Shown here one piece after another: positions 24,888-36,843 of a stretch of 64,000 bases of DNA. The number at the start of each line of letters is the position of its first letter. Positions within the stretch are counted from its first letter, which is position 1. The notes below the pieces were generated by a model. It was not told the DNA's origin, did not search any database, and was given only the letters and a program-made list of their open reading frames with translations. The stretch is from Hydractinia symbiolongicarpus (taxonomy: Eukaryota; Cnidaria; Hydrozoa; Anthoathecata; Hydractiniidae), in contig NC_079889.1 in NCBI RefSeq assembly GCF_029227915.1, positions 9,052,001-9,116,000 on the forward strand, in the 5' to 3' direction. Position numbers and translations under genes: made by a program.

Positions 24888-25186
24888 GTGGGATTTTCAC
24901 GAAGCGAATTGAACAGCGAATTCCACGGCGAATTTGATGGCGAATTTACTTTTTAATTTTTACGACAAAATAAATTAGGCGCCAAAGTCATTGTTTACAT
25001 TAGCTAACCGCGTTCTGATTGGTCAAAAACTAGCAGCGAAACCTTTAGCCGCGAAAAAGTAGGAACTGTTTCTACTTTTCAGCGAAGCGAATATTTCGAT
25101 GCAAAATCAAAATAAACAAAACTGTGCATGCTCAGATATAATTCGCCGTCGAATTCGCCGTTCAATTCGCTTCGTGAAAATCCCCC
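24888..25186. mobile_element. TTAA-flanked MITE with GATTTTCACGAAGCGAATT ends
   Basis: The outer ~50 bp on each side are inverted copies built of GCGAATT motifs. TTAA (24,884-24,887) precedes it and TTTA (25,187-25,190) follows. It is noncoding and about 300 bp. Confidence 0.8.
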
Positions 25187-25317
25187 TTTAGGTTTGTTGA
25201 AGAAAAAAATGTAGTGTCCAGTAGCTGGAGTAGGGTGAGAGGGGTGTTTTTGTGTGAATGAATTGCTCACTAGCATATCTTTCATTTGAATTTTAAACTT
25301 AACGTAAATAATGCCAA

Positions 25318-25701
25318 CAAAAGGCATCAACGATTGATTGATTTACGACAAATTCTTAATTTTAACAAAAGGCATCAACGATTGATTGATTTACGACAAA
25401 TTCTTAATTTTAACAAAAGGCATCAACGATTGATTGATTTACGACAAATTCTTAATTTTAACAAAAGGCATCAACGATTGATTGATTTACGACAAATTTT
25501 TAATTTTAACAAAAGGCATCAACAATTGATTGATTTACGACAAATTCTTAATTTTAACAAAAGGCATCAACGATTGATTGATTTACGACAAATTCTTAAT
25601 TTTAACAAAAGGCATCAACGATTGATTGATTTACGACAAATTCTTAATTTTAACAAAAGGCATCAACGATTGATTGATTTACGACAAATTCTTAATTTTA
25701 T
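25318..25701. repeat. 48-bp minisatellite, 8 units
   Basis: Eight almost identical 48-bp units contain AAAGGCATCAACGATTGATT and TTACGACAAATTCTTAATTT. The period is a multiple of three, so a 16-residue repeat frame stays open, but no start context, splice site or signal supports a gene. Confidence 0.95.
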
Positions 25702-26544
25702 GATAAAAACATAAGCGGTTTCATCCTTAATCTCTTTTTCACTTGTAAAAAATCATTTCGTACAGATTAAATTAAATTAAATTTTTAAAAAAAGCTCCTA
25801 CGATGTGCTATAAATTCAAGCATTATATCGCTAATGATTATATGTGAAATAATTAAATTTATTTATGATTAATGTTTGTTTACCTTAACTTTTCCAGTTT
25901 TATTGTTTTAACGTCTCAACTTTAACAATTAACTCATTTAACATTACCATCATATTTGGGGCACATGTTACTATCATTGTTATTTTTATGTGTTCTTGCT
26001 CTTCCACTTTATCGTGGTGTAACACCTTCTAAGTTTGAGACATCCGCGATGCTTTTCTTGTGAGATTCCTCTCTCCAATCTTAGCATTGAGTTTCAATGG
26101 CCGGTGTCGCGGAAATTAAGTACTCCCCTAAATAAATAAGTACTTCCGGGAGTATAAATTTCCTAGGAAATAAGCACGCTTAAGACATGAAATAGAAATT
26201 GAGGGAATTAATTTTCGCTTATTTGCGGGTTTTCTTTGCCAAGATTTGAACCAGCGAAGTATATTATTTCGAAAAGTTCTTGAAAATTCTTCACAAACCC
26301 CTAGGAAAATAAAAGAAACTCGTCCCCAATAGGTCAAAACCAGGAAAATTAGCTCACGCAAAATGCAATTTTTCTGATTTTATTTTTTGACCGCGAAAAT
26401 GGATTCCCCCTCTTAAGTCAGATTTTGTCAGACTTTTAGACCCCCCCTCCCCTATGAAGGCTGCCATCATATGTGAAAGTACCAGGGTAAACTGAGCCTT
26501 GAAGTATAGTTTTGACAATAATTATGAATTGTTATGAAAGCTAT

Positions 26545-26795
26545 CACGTGATGTAAAAATATTTCGAAATTTTTTTGATGACGTCACGATTTGGGGAATT
26601 TTTGGTACTGGGAGAACAATTCGCGATAACTTTTGATTGGATGAACCGATTCGCATGAAATTTTGCACAAAGGATCTTTGTTATGAAAGGTAACACGTGA
26701 TGTAAAAAAAATTCGAAATTTTTTTGATGACGTCACGATTTGGGGAATTTTTGATACTGGGAGAACAATTTGCGATAACTTTTGATCGAATATAA
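26545..26795. repeat. Two direct copies of a ~95-bp segment inside the Ginger element
   Basis: TTTTTTTGATGACGTCACGA followed by TTTGGGGAATTTTTG and GGGAGAACAATT occurs twice, about 150 bp apart, beyond the 3' end of the transposase gene. Confidence 0.88.
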
Positions 26796-27572
26796 GCCGT
26801 CATTATTAATTTCTAGCGAAATTTTCGACTTTTCAGTCGTCTTGTTTTTTTTTTTGCCATAAACTTGTTTGTGACGAAAGTATTTAATTGATGGCAAAAT
26901 CATTATGGGAAATGAAAGAATGAAAAAAGAGAAAAATGTTTTCTGTGAAGAATGATTAGTGTTATCCGACATCACAAAAACTCAACATAATAAAGATAAA
27001 GAATAAAAGAAAAACGAAATAAAAACTACTTTAATGCATAATAATTGTTAAAATTTCGCAGTGTAAAAATCAAACAAGTTGCGAAAAAAAATCAAAACTA
27101 AAGTCAGATAAAAAAGGGAAATTTACAATCAAATCTTACTCTTTTTCAATTGTTGCTCTTTAGCTCAAAAAGGGGTGTTTTTCGGTATCTAAAAGCGTAA
27201 GTAAATTTTGGCGTTTTAGCCTTCATTTCAATCAAAAAATGGTAAGTTAAGGTAAGTAAAAAACATATAAAATAATACAACAAATCTAGCGAATGAAACG
27301 TACCGTAATTTATATATGATTAGCCTTATCGTTTAAAATAGAAAAACGAAATAGAAATTATTTTTTGTTTTGTTAATCAATTCGAAAATGTGTAGTTCCT
27401 GTTCTCAAAGACTTGCAATAAACCAAAACCAAATAAAAGTCTCTCTAGCTATAGCACTATAAAACTATAAAATTTTAAAAGGTAATGAAGAAAAGAAAAA
27501 ATTCAATCAAGAAAAATAATCAACAAATATAAAAAATTATCAAAGATAAAACTAATGTCATTCAAAAGTAAA

Positions 27573-30057
27573 TCAAATTTCGGACACCTTAGGGAAGGGT
27601 CTCAGTTTTTGTTCTTCCAGACATGATATCAAATGTGCTCGCATTCTATCAACAACAAATACAGCGTCAGAGGGTGACTTTCCGTCCAGAAGTTCAGCTG
27701 CAAACGCTATCGCGAAAAGGCCACAATTATAGGCATCAGGTTGCTTTTGTACTTCAACGAAAGAAATAATCTCTTTTCCAGTGAAGTAATTTTTGTATAA
27801 GGATTTGATTGATTTTTTCGAGGAGCGCGTTAGAAATTGATTCAAGCTGTCGCAAACTTGAACGCGACCATTAGAGCAAAAACTGAGGATCCAGTGATTG
27901 CGACCATCATGAAGTAGTTGGATGTGCTCTTGGTTAACGGCTTCATATGGCTCAACATCTTTCTTTTGGGAATTCAGGACTGTCTGGAACGTCAGAGGGG
28001 TTCCGATTTCTTGACAAATCAGCTTTTGAGCCGCATCCATTAGGTTGTCGTTCAACCAACTATCTTTAGAGATCAAGATATCCTTATCTTTTTGTTTCAA
28101 GATATAGAGACGGTTACTTAGCCACTCGTTTGATTCGGTTTCGGGTAACTGGCTTGTTTTGGGAAACGATTATCTCCAAAAGACACGATCAATTAGAAAC
28201 CAGCTGTGCTTTTGCTTCTCAAGAATCAACCAAGCCGATTTCCAATTTTTGTGTGAGATTGCTTTACAGACATCATCGATCGTGCCACTTCCTGAACCAA
28301 AATGTCGAGAAAGTTTGATTACACTCACTTTCACTTTGTTTCCATAGAATGGTAGCTTTTCCAGAAAATCACTGTAGAAATTCAGGTAGACGGATGGCAA
28401 GAGGCTACTTCTTCTTGGTTGGATGATTGTTCGAAATCTGGAACAAGTATTTGCAATGGATTTGAAAGCACCAAAATCATGTTTAATTGAATATTCTAAA
28501 ATCAAGACGACGATATCAGTGGGAAGAAGATCAAAATAATTTTTCTGTTTTTTACGTGAACTGAGATTGGTGTGGGTTGTTTCAGCTTCTGGTTCACCTC
28601 CGAACGATTTACCTTCGTCTCCAGACTCTTGCGGTTTACCTTCGTCTCCAAACTCTTGCGGTCCACCTTCGTGCGGTTCACCCTCGTCTCCAGACTCTTG
28701 CGGTTCACCTTCGTCTCCAGACTCTTGCGGTTGACCTTCGTCTCCAGACTCTTGCGGTTTACTGGTATCTTTAAACTCTTGCGGTTCACTTGCATAAAAA
28801 GGTTTTACGAGGGAAACATTATACTTTTTTTTCAATGTAACCCCTTTTGCATTACTGAGTTCACATAAGCCTCTTTTTGATATCGATGTTAGAGTGTATG
28901 GACCAACCCATTTGAATTTGAATTTCCCACCCTTTCGATCTTGTCGTTTCAGATCTTGAAGGAGTACTTGTGAGCCAATGGGTATGGTTGATTCAGGCTG
29001 ACTGTGGCGTCTATTGTAATCTCTTTGTTGCTTCTTCTGGGCCTTTTCGATGTTTTCCCCTGCAATACAGTGTGATACTTCTCGTAGCTTCAAGCTCGAA
29101 TTTAGGATATCTTTGAATGACTCAATGTCGAAAGGATCATCACATTTGCCAAGTTCTGCAGGTTCCTTGATCAAGTCGTACTTTACGTCAATGGGTAAAG
29201 TAGGGTGTCGATTATACAGTAAAAAGAAAGGCGAAAATTTTGTCGAAAAGTGAATACTTGCGCGGTGTGCAAAAAGAATGGATTTTCTTCCAAGACTTTA
29301 ATTAACGTATCTTTAATAGTCCGATTCTGCCGTTCGCACAATCCATTGGCCTGAGGGTGGTAAGCTGAGGTCACCCATTGGTCTGTCCCTGTCAGTTTAA
29401 GCAAGGCATCAGATACTTGGTTCACAAATTGTCTCCCTTGGTCGTTAATTTGTGTCTTAAAACAGCCATGACGACAGATCATTTCGTACAAAAATCTTGC
29501 TACAGTTGGGGCAGTTTTGTCTTGAACAGGTTTGGCTTCTGACCATTTTGAAAAATAGTCAATCAATACAATCAAGTGTTTGTAGCCATTCATTTCGGGT
29601 AGATTGCATATATCCACCCCAACTTGTTGCATAACATTTGAATCGACATGGATACTTTGAAGTTCAGGTGAGATCTTCTTGACTATTTTCCCTTGTTTTT
29701 GGCATTTTTGACAAGTTCGAATATAGTTTTTAACATCATCGACCATACCATGCCAATAAAATCTCTCGGATACTTTTTGGTAGGTCGAGTCGCGTCCTCT
29801 ATGACCACTCATTGCCACTGACTCGACAGTTTCATTGATGCCCTCGTGTATGTCGTGAATGATGGCGTTCTTTCTTTGATTTTCAAAAATAACTCTTCTG
29901 GTCCCTTTAAACGTCAGATGACCATCAACAATTGAAAAGTTTTTACTCGATTTCCTAAAGTTACTTTTGTCTCCTTTTTTTTTATATGAGCAGGGTACTG
30001 CCCATTTCTAATATAATTCTCAATATCTTGCAATTTCACATGCTTATTCGTCGACAT
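27573..30057 (-). pseudogene. Ginger transposase: integrase, GPY/F, F-box-like, Ulp1-like protease; broken
   Basis: The start is taken at the ATG complementary to 30,055-30,057 (MSTNKHVKLQDIENYIRNG). In order come an H2C2 zinc finger (SGHRG, later CQKCQK), an rve core with DDE candidates in GVDICN, INDQGRQF and GLCERQN, a GPY/F motif (KWVGPYTL), an acidic ESGDEG repeat, an F-box-like stretch (YFDLLPTDIVVLILEY), and a C48/Ulp1-like domain with WLND, NHWIL, VCDSLN and NCGLFA supplying the expected His, Asp and Cys. Three lesions: frame changes near 29,950 and 29,255, and one in-frame TAA at 28,170-28,172 between the F-box-like and protease parts. The frame reopens directly after that stop. Full length would be near 828 codons. 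No intron that would remove the lesions is evident. Confidence 0.85.
28575..28785 (-). repeat. In-frame 27-33-bp repeat in the transposase (ESGDEG units)
   Basis: About seven units of a Pro-Gln-Glu-Ser-Gly-Asp-Glu-Gly type repeat make an acidic linker between the GPY/F and F-box-like segments. Other-frame repeats on both strands are shadows of it. Confidence 0.85.
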
Positions 30058-30344
30058 GTTGATTAAAATTAAGAAGCTTGAATAACATAAACATTCGAAT
30101 TTTTTCATACACATGCAATGGAGAGTCTTCTTCTGGGAGTGCTTTTTTCCTAGGAAAAAAGTACTCCGTAGCTTTAATCGGGGGAGTACTTATTTCCTAG
30201 AGGGAGTACTTTTTTCCCAGGAGAAAAGTACTCCGGGAGTATTTATTTCCGGGAAATAAGTACTCCGGGAGTACTTTTTTTAAGGGAGTACTTATTTTCT
30301 GCTACACCGGTACAGACAAAGGAGGTTATATAAAAAACACTATC

Positions 30345-31014
30345 CAGACACCCCCTCTTAATAACTTGGTCCAAATTGAATCAAACTTAGCACACTTATA
30401 GTACGTTACAAAAAGAACAAAATGGCAGCAATATATTTTTGCTTGCGTCAGCACATTTTCTGTGACGTCATCAAAAGCTTGAAAATTGTCCAAAATGGCA
30501 CTATCTGCTTAAAATTCAATTCCTTTAGTTTTAGAGCGAATTTTTACATTCTGTTTAAAGTTTCTGGAAGTTAAATAAAATTTATTTAACATATTTTCTG
30601 GTTTTTACACAGATCACATTAAAAACTGCAAAAAATTGCACGGAAATACAGTTTTTTCCGATTTTCGGGTAAATTCCGAAAAAATCAGGAATTCGGATTA
30701 ATAACGTGTCCAAAATTTGCAAAATGATTATTCTTAATGAAACTAAGTTGTGTTGTAAGTTTCAAGTTCTAACCATAATCCTAACGAGAGTTATTATATT
30801 TTCCCCATTATAAGGATTTCATAGAAATTTTTAGGGGTAGTTTTGTGTAATAGCCAATATCAAAGCCTCTGAACGGTATGGCACCTAAACATTTGGCATG
30901 CAGGTGTCTAATAGATAAATATTGAAATTCAGTAAGTTTCATAGCCATGCAACGTAGCATTAACAAGTTATTAAAAAAACCGTTGGGGGGGGGGGAGGAT
31001 TGGACCGAATAGGG
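30345..31014 (-). mobile_element. piggyBac-type MITE, copy C, one end truncated
   Basis: Reverse-oriented relative to copy A. It ends GGACCGAATAGGG before TTAA (31,015-31,018) and begins abruptly ~38 bp after the Ginger element, lacking ~60 bp of the other terminus. It contains the GTACG...CACACTTATAG block of the family in reverse. Confidence 0.82.
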
Positions 31015-31134
31015 TTAATATGCACCAGCTTGATAAGAATCCACCCTAGCTCTTTTTCTTACATATCATCTGTGTAACCTTTTTTCTTGGCTCTTCACCT
31101 CTTTCTTCGCTTTTCATCTTCGTAAGTTGATTTC

Positions 31135-31490
31135 CTATTTAAACCAACAATGCACAAATCGTCCTTTTCTGCCATAAGTTCTAAAATTCCTTCTTTTAAA
31201 TCTAAATGACCTAAAACTTGCAGCCATCCATTTTTTATCATTGCAAATAATGGCAGTAGAGTGTTTGTCTACTTCATTGCTTTTGCAGTCGGCAAAAGTG
31301 ACTTTTGATACACGAGAACAAATAATGCTGTTGAGCGCCTTGCTAGCATTTAGCGTTTTTTCATGCATGCATTCCTCTAATAGATCATCAGACATTCGGT
31401 CCTTGCATATTGGTTGAAGTTTTCTATCTTCTATCACCATCAGACAGTACTTACAACAGACATGTCGCAAAATCATCTAAAACACTACTT
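31135..31490 (-). pseudogene. Transposase C-terminal fragment (possible)
   Basis: A 113-codon frame contains DRMSDDLLEECMHEKTLNAS followed by KALNSIICSRVSK. This recalls the LL..C.HG.TQN.NE..N..IW..CPK segment seen near the end of some Mutator-like transposases in animals. Key positions are altered and nothing upstream completes it. The ATG directly follows TGTTTTAG, so the frame could also be an exon. Assigned by resemblance only. Confidence 0.35.
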
Positions 31491-31499
31491 TTTTCATTG

Positions 31500-34400
31500 C
31501 ATACAGATTTCCAATGTTATAATAATCGAACGATAATATATATAAATCAATAGAACCTAGGGACTCCATTGCGCCTGATGATTTATCTGATTTATCTGAT
31601 TCGAGATTCTAAGTTTCATACTCAAGTATGTCTTTTTAACTTTTCCACATTTATATACAAAGGAATGTCTTGATTTGACTTTAATGTATTTACATGTGTA
31701 GATGTTACTACTACGTGTAGTAAAGCATGTCCTCTTTTTGTCATGAACCATGAATTGAAATACGCGTGCAATATAATATCATTAGAAAAATCAATTTTTA
31801 GAACTTTTTTTCAAAACCTTGTCGCTTTAATCAATTATCACAAATACTAACTTCACTAGCACAATCTGAACAGGCAAGTTCTCCGCATATATTTTTAAGC
31901 ATAGTAAAATGAACACAGACGTTGACAGTCAAAATCAAATGGCTTCAATGTATATAACTCGTGCAACTGCGCTTCCATAACTTTGAGATGCTCATAAATG
32001 TGACGCTGATACTTTAGGACTGCAATTCCCGGAGATATGGAATCTGGCTCAATAGTTTCATATACCATGATTTGTCTGCCATGGAGAGGTGAATCTCAAA
32101 GGAAATGTTCAAACGGTTACGCAAATTTGTTCCCCGCCATAACTATAAGTATATGCTATAAAGTATGCACAAGTTTTCTATGAGACTTTGACCTTGATTT
32201 GGCCCATTCCAGATAAAAGTGTCCGCTAACAAGGTGTCCGCTATATAGTGCGTCCCATACAGCTAGGCTGGACTGTAAAGCTTTCTACACTGTAGAATTG
32301 AAAATTAGTAAAAATACCATATACTTCGTGTAGATTATCAATCAAGATAAGAGAAAAAATCCAACAATATTATAAGCTTCTTTACTCCTATGCATTGTTT
32401 ATTTGCTAGATATCATGATTGGAAAGAAGGATAGAAAGTCTCTTCCTAAAAATCCGTAACTTTCAGTTCGATCAAAGCTTACCGTTAAGCAAACCAAGAC
32501 CTCTAAAATTAAATATTTAAGTTTTTATAAGTATAGTATTCTGGTATTGTTGTTATCACAAAGTATCCCAAGCCCAAATCGATGCTAGCTTTCGCAAAAT
32601 GTAAGTATTTTTGCTATATTTATATTTAACGTGAAAAATTTTTCTTACTCACACTGGAGCTACTTTATCTAAAGCCAGAATTTAATCCGTAAATTAAAGC
32701 CAATAAGGTTTATGGAGAGTAATTCTTAATCTTGTAATCATACGGTCCAACAAATTTTCAGAATGAAATTAAAGACTTCAAAACTAATTCAGCATTTTTC
32801 TATACTTCTTGAAAGAACCGTCCATTAGCCGTGTATGGAAATCTGCGTACAAAAAGAAGAAAAGTGTATCTCACATGCCCTTAAGAAAGTTGTTCACTTT
32901 GAGTTTAGAGAAGATACCACCAGAAAAACTTCGAAAATTTGTGTGTGTGTGTGTGTGTTAGTAGTGATAGGAAGAATAATGAGTAGCTGTTGTTGCGTAA
33001 AAATTGATAAAAGTTCCCAAAATTTATATCCAGGAGCACTTCTTTCTCTCCTATTGTAGTTGGTGTACATTGCTTCTTCTTTATCATCAAACTGCGAGTT
33101 GGTAAAGGTTTCTTCTTTATTTGCTTCGTAATGATTACTTTTATGTTTATGCCGATTATGTTTCCTGTGATGACATGTATCCAGCAACCACGTGATCGAT
33201 TTTGCCGGGTGTTTATGTTCGTGTGTATGGTGCAATTAATTGCAATGAATTGCAATGGCGGCTTTGTAGACGGAAAGAAATTGGGATGAGCTGGATATTT
33301 CAGCAAAATATTTAAACAGTTTTCGAAAAACTTTTCATTTTATCTTTTAGTATATCAGTATATCTTTTAGTTTTTACAATAAATAGCAAACTTAAAACAG
33401 GTGATTGCGCGTCTTTTAGGAAACTTGAACGTTTTATTAAAAACAAAACAATTAATCACAACGACAAAGGTACCCAGTGTTATTTCGGGAACGATGCTAT
33501 GAAATAAAAATAAAAATTTCGTAACAGATCCAGCCAGATGGCATACGTTTTGTGACGACTTCGAAGACTCAGTTCACAATAATGAACATTTCTCAGGTGT
33601 CAAAAAGATCAGCTACCCTCAATCTTTGGCTCCAGATGAACCAGTTTTTCCGATAAGAAAGAAAACACTAAGAAGTCACAAATTAAGTTTTTAAATCTTC
33701 GCAATTGAGCTCCGTTTTTTCCTTCGCTATTAAAGTTTTCTTGTGGTCTCTTCTTCTGAGTGCTTTGCAGAGGCTGGACAATTTTGCTGAGTGTTACGGT
33801 TATGTTAGCAGGTTCCATATCTCATAATCGGTGCGCCTGGGTCTCTAGAATAAAGGGGTCTTTGAGTGCCTTTACATTACAATTTCATTTTTTTATAGTA
33901 GAACTTTATCATTGTGTGCACATTTTATCGACTGTTTTACTTTTATTTAGATTAGCCCTTAGTTGCGCGTGTTTCACGTCTCAAGCACGGTTCCTCTGTC
34001 TTGTTTGAAGGTACATCCAACTTCTATAGCCCCAATTCCAGTAAAATAGAGAAGTTACTTATTATTACAACCGTTGACCGTAGCATCTGACAACTGCGAA
34101 AAAAGCTGGCATTTCTTCAGTTTCTGTATTTTCGTTCATTATGGCTAAAACTAAACGAGTACAGGAGGTGTTTGTTTAGTTAGTTTGACCGTCGACTCTT
34201 ATCAGGCGAGAATTATTTTTCTTAGTTCAAAATGAAATACGTGCTATGATAATAATATTTTTGATAATGATTACCTGCCTACCTCAAGTCGTCCCTGGAC
34301 GTAGAAATACTTTTTAGCTATATTTTAAAGTTTTTTAAGTGTTTTTATCATTAGTAAACAGCCAGACAGGTTAAAATGTCTTTAGTAAGTTTAGTACTAA

Positions 34401-36565
34401 TAAATTTTAAGTCAAACTCTGCCTGTTTACCAAAGTTATTACACTTTTCACTGTTTTTCTTCATTATCCCAGTACAAAGAGGTTACGCATGCTCCCGATT
34501 ATTTCTGGTTTAATTGCTCAGTGTGATAAAATAATTATGTATACTAGCCTACACACGGCATCGCACGTCGAATAAAAAAACACTGCAAGAATAAATGTCT
34601 TTGCAGCATTTTAGTTTTTTATTGCATTTTCTATGAAATCATTTTCCGCAGACATATATCAAGCAGTGGACATCTGTAGACTGCAGTGGTCATGATTAAG
34701 CGTGTTCGGGTCCATTTCGTGAATCAGGGATGCAATAACTTAAGTACAAGGGGAATATTGACTTGACAGTTGTTGTGGCGTGGTTTTAAACCAACCTAAA
34801 TGAATTAGCATAAAAAAATAGTCGTGTATACTTTCTGAGTTCCAGAATTTAGAAATTTTAGGGGAGGACGATAAAAATTTGTAAGGAAAATAATGGATTT
34901 GACCAAATAACATTTTCAATTTTAAGAATTCTGTTTTTCTTAAAAAACACTTAAATGAACTTGTTTGAAAATTATTATTTCACACGTAGAATGAATTTTC
35001 ATCAATTTGCATCACAGAAAACGCATGTAGAAATTTAGAATGATGTATTTAAATGTGTACTTTATACTTATTCAACAATTTTTTTAATGTAATTTAGCCA
35101 TTGTTTAAAAATACAGCTTATTTGCAATGAAATTTCAGGATATTTAAGGATCAACGTTAAATAGCTTACTGAAATTTATTATATAAATAGTTACTCGTTT
35201 TGGATTTTCATTTCTTATTATAATTTATTAGCTTTGACAAATTGACTACGAGGTTCCATTAATTCATTTGATCTTTTAAAAAATATCAGAAAAAAAAAAA
35301 TCTGGAAAAATCTCAGAATTACATATAATATATAAGTGAATATTAACTTTAACATTCTTTATTTTAACCCTCCTACATAAATGCCAACAATTGATTGATG
35401 CAATCTTCATGTCTTCATTAGGGTTCAAACTCTTTTCTCTCTACTCCCACAAATTATTTTCTACTCTCACAACTTGTTAGAAAGCTTTAAGCCCTGAACA
35501 GAAATTAAAGTTGAAAAATAAAAATAAAAATGGAACGCTTACAAGTTTTAAAAATGATTAGACAAGTGCCAATAAACGTGCTCTGCGGTTTCGTTCCAAA
35601 TAAACATAAGGTTGACATGTTCGCTCTAGGAAATAATAAAGCAATTGATGAATAATGAAGCAAGGTATTTTTGCCTGTATTCTTAGATGAAACGAAAATA
35701 CATAATCACGTTACATTTTTTTTGCTTTTTCACTTGAAAATTTTCAATGCAAGTTTTTCATAACGTGTACAAAAAATTGAAATATATTTTACATTGTTTC
35801 GTGTTATTTAATATGCCTAGTATTGTTGTAATGGAATGGGTTAAAATTTAGAATTAAAAAAAAACTGCTTATTTATGATGTTCAATGTTAGCATTATGCA
35901 AAATTCTGCTTCACATATGTATACATGTTTTTTTGAATCCAAACAAAAAATGTGTGCAAATTTAACAGTTAAGATCACACATTTTCGTTCCATAATTTTA
36001 ATATTTTGATATTTCACGACAAGCTTCATGTTTCTCTCAGCATAATCACAAGAAATGTGTGAAAGCATCAAACACATCCAGAAAAAGTTTATTATTGATT
36101 AGCGAATTAATGTTTGGCAAATAAATGTGAAAGGTTGGAATTTTATCACCAGTTAAATTCCACCTGACAAAAAGAGCAGATGTAAAATTAAAATATATAT
36201 TTTCACAGAATAAATGCACTGTTAAAAAATGTATTGGAGCAATTGAAGGAGAGTGGAGAAAGTGCGCATAGATATTTTAAAGGAATGCCATGATTGATTT
36301 GTGTAGTTAAATGACGTCACTGCGAGACTGTTCTTTCCTCTTCTTTTCAGACTTCTTAAATTCAGATACATTTTTTAATAAAATTAATTGATGCAACATA
36401 CCTTGCTCATCTCAACAGGCGTTAAGGGGGGGGATCCAAAAATTAACTATCGCGATAGAATAATTACTCATTATTGCAGTGTAGATAGAAAAGCTTGTTT
36501 TTATACAAGATAGTAATATAATTTCATTTTTTCCGTTCTTTTTTAGTTAACTATATTTTATTTAT
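31500..36565. other. Long gene-poor stretch
   Basis: No gene could be supported. A ~60-codon minus-strand frame at 31,885-32,090 (GIAVLKYQRHIYEHLKVMEA) lacks a start and neighbours. A (GT)n microsatellite lies at about 32,940-32,958. The rest is AT-rich with chance frames. Confidence 0.45.
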
Positions 36566-36843
36566 TTTATTTTTTCAGGCGACAAAGTATTTTTTTAAAT
36601 GGTAAACAGATTCAAATAAATAAATTAACATTTTTGAACACATTGTAAAACATCCATCTGTTTTGATCCTTGGCATATTGTATTGATTGGTCGTAAATAA
36701 AATTAAGGAAAAATCATCGGTTAGTATTTCTGCAATGCTTTGAATTGCGTATAAAATTATCTGTAAGGGAACACGGTAAAAATAATTTGCAGTAATTACT
36801 GTGGTGATTGTCAATTTAATCATTTGGCAAATCAATTATCAAG

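Larger units (their letters stand above)
26105..30306 (-). mobile_element. Ginger-type DNA transposon, 4.2 kb, ends and TSD visible
   Basis: CCGG at 26,101-26,104 and 30,307-30,310 is the 4-bp target duplication. The ends are inverted: TGTCGCGGAAATTAAGTACT on the left, and reverse-complemented TGTAGCAGAAAATAAGTACT on the right. Several further AGTACTCCC/GGGAGTACTT motifs lie just inside both ends. The single long minus-strand coding unit carries a Ty3/gypsy-like integrase but no reverse transcriptase or LTRs, as known for Ginger elements: TGT...ACA ends, 4-bp duplication, gypsy-like integrase, sometimes with a cysteine-protease domain. Family placement rests on this structure. Confidence 0.88.

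Noticed and set aside
25286-25714. 142-codon repeat protein, and a possible CRISPR-like array
   Set aside because: The 48-bp units are contiguous, without spacers, and the host is eukaryotic. It is a minisatellite.
28502-28868. Repeat frames opposite and beside the transposase
   Set aside because: They are shadows of the acidic ESGDEG repeat in the transposase frame.
26105-30306. Ty3/gypsy LTR retrotransposon
   Set aside because: The integrase is gypsy-like, but there are no LTRs, reverse transcriptase or RNase H, and the ends are inverted with a 4-bp target duplication.
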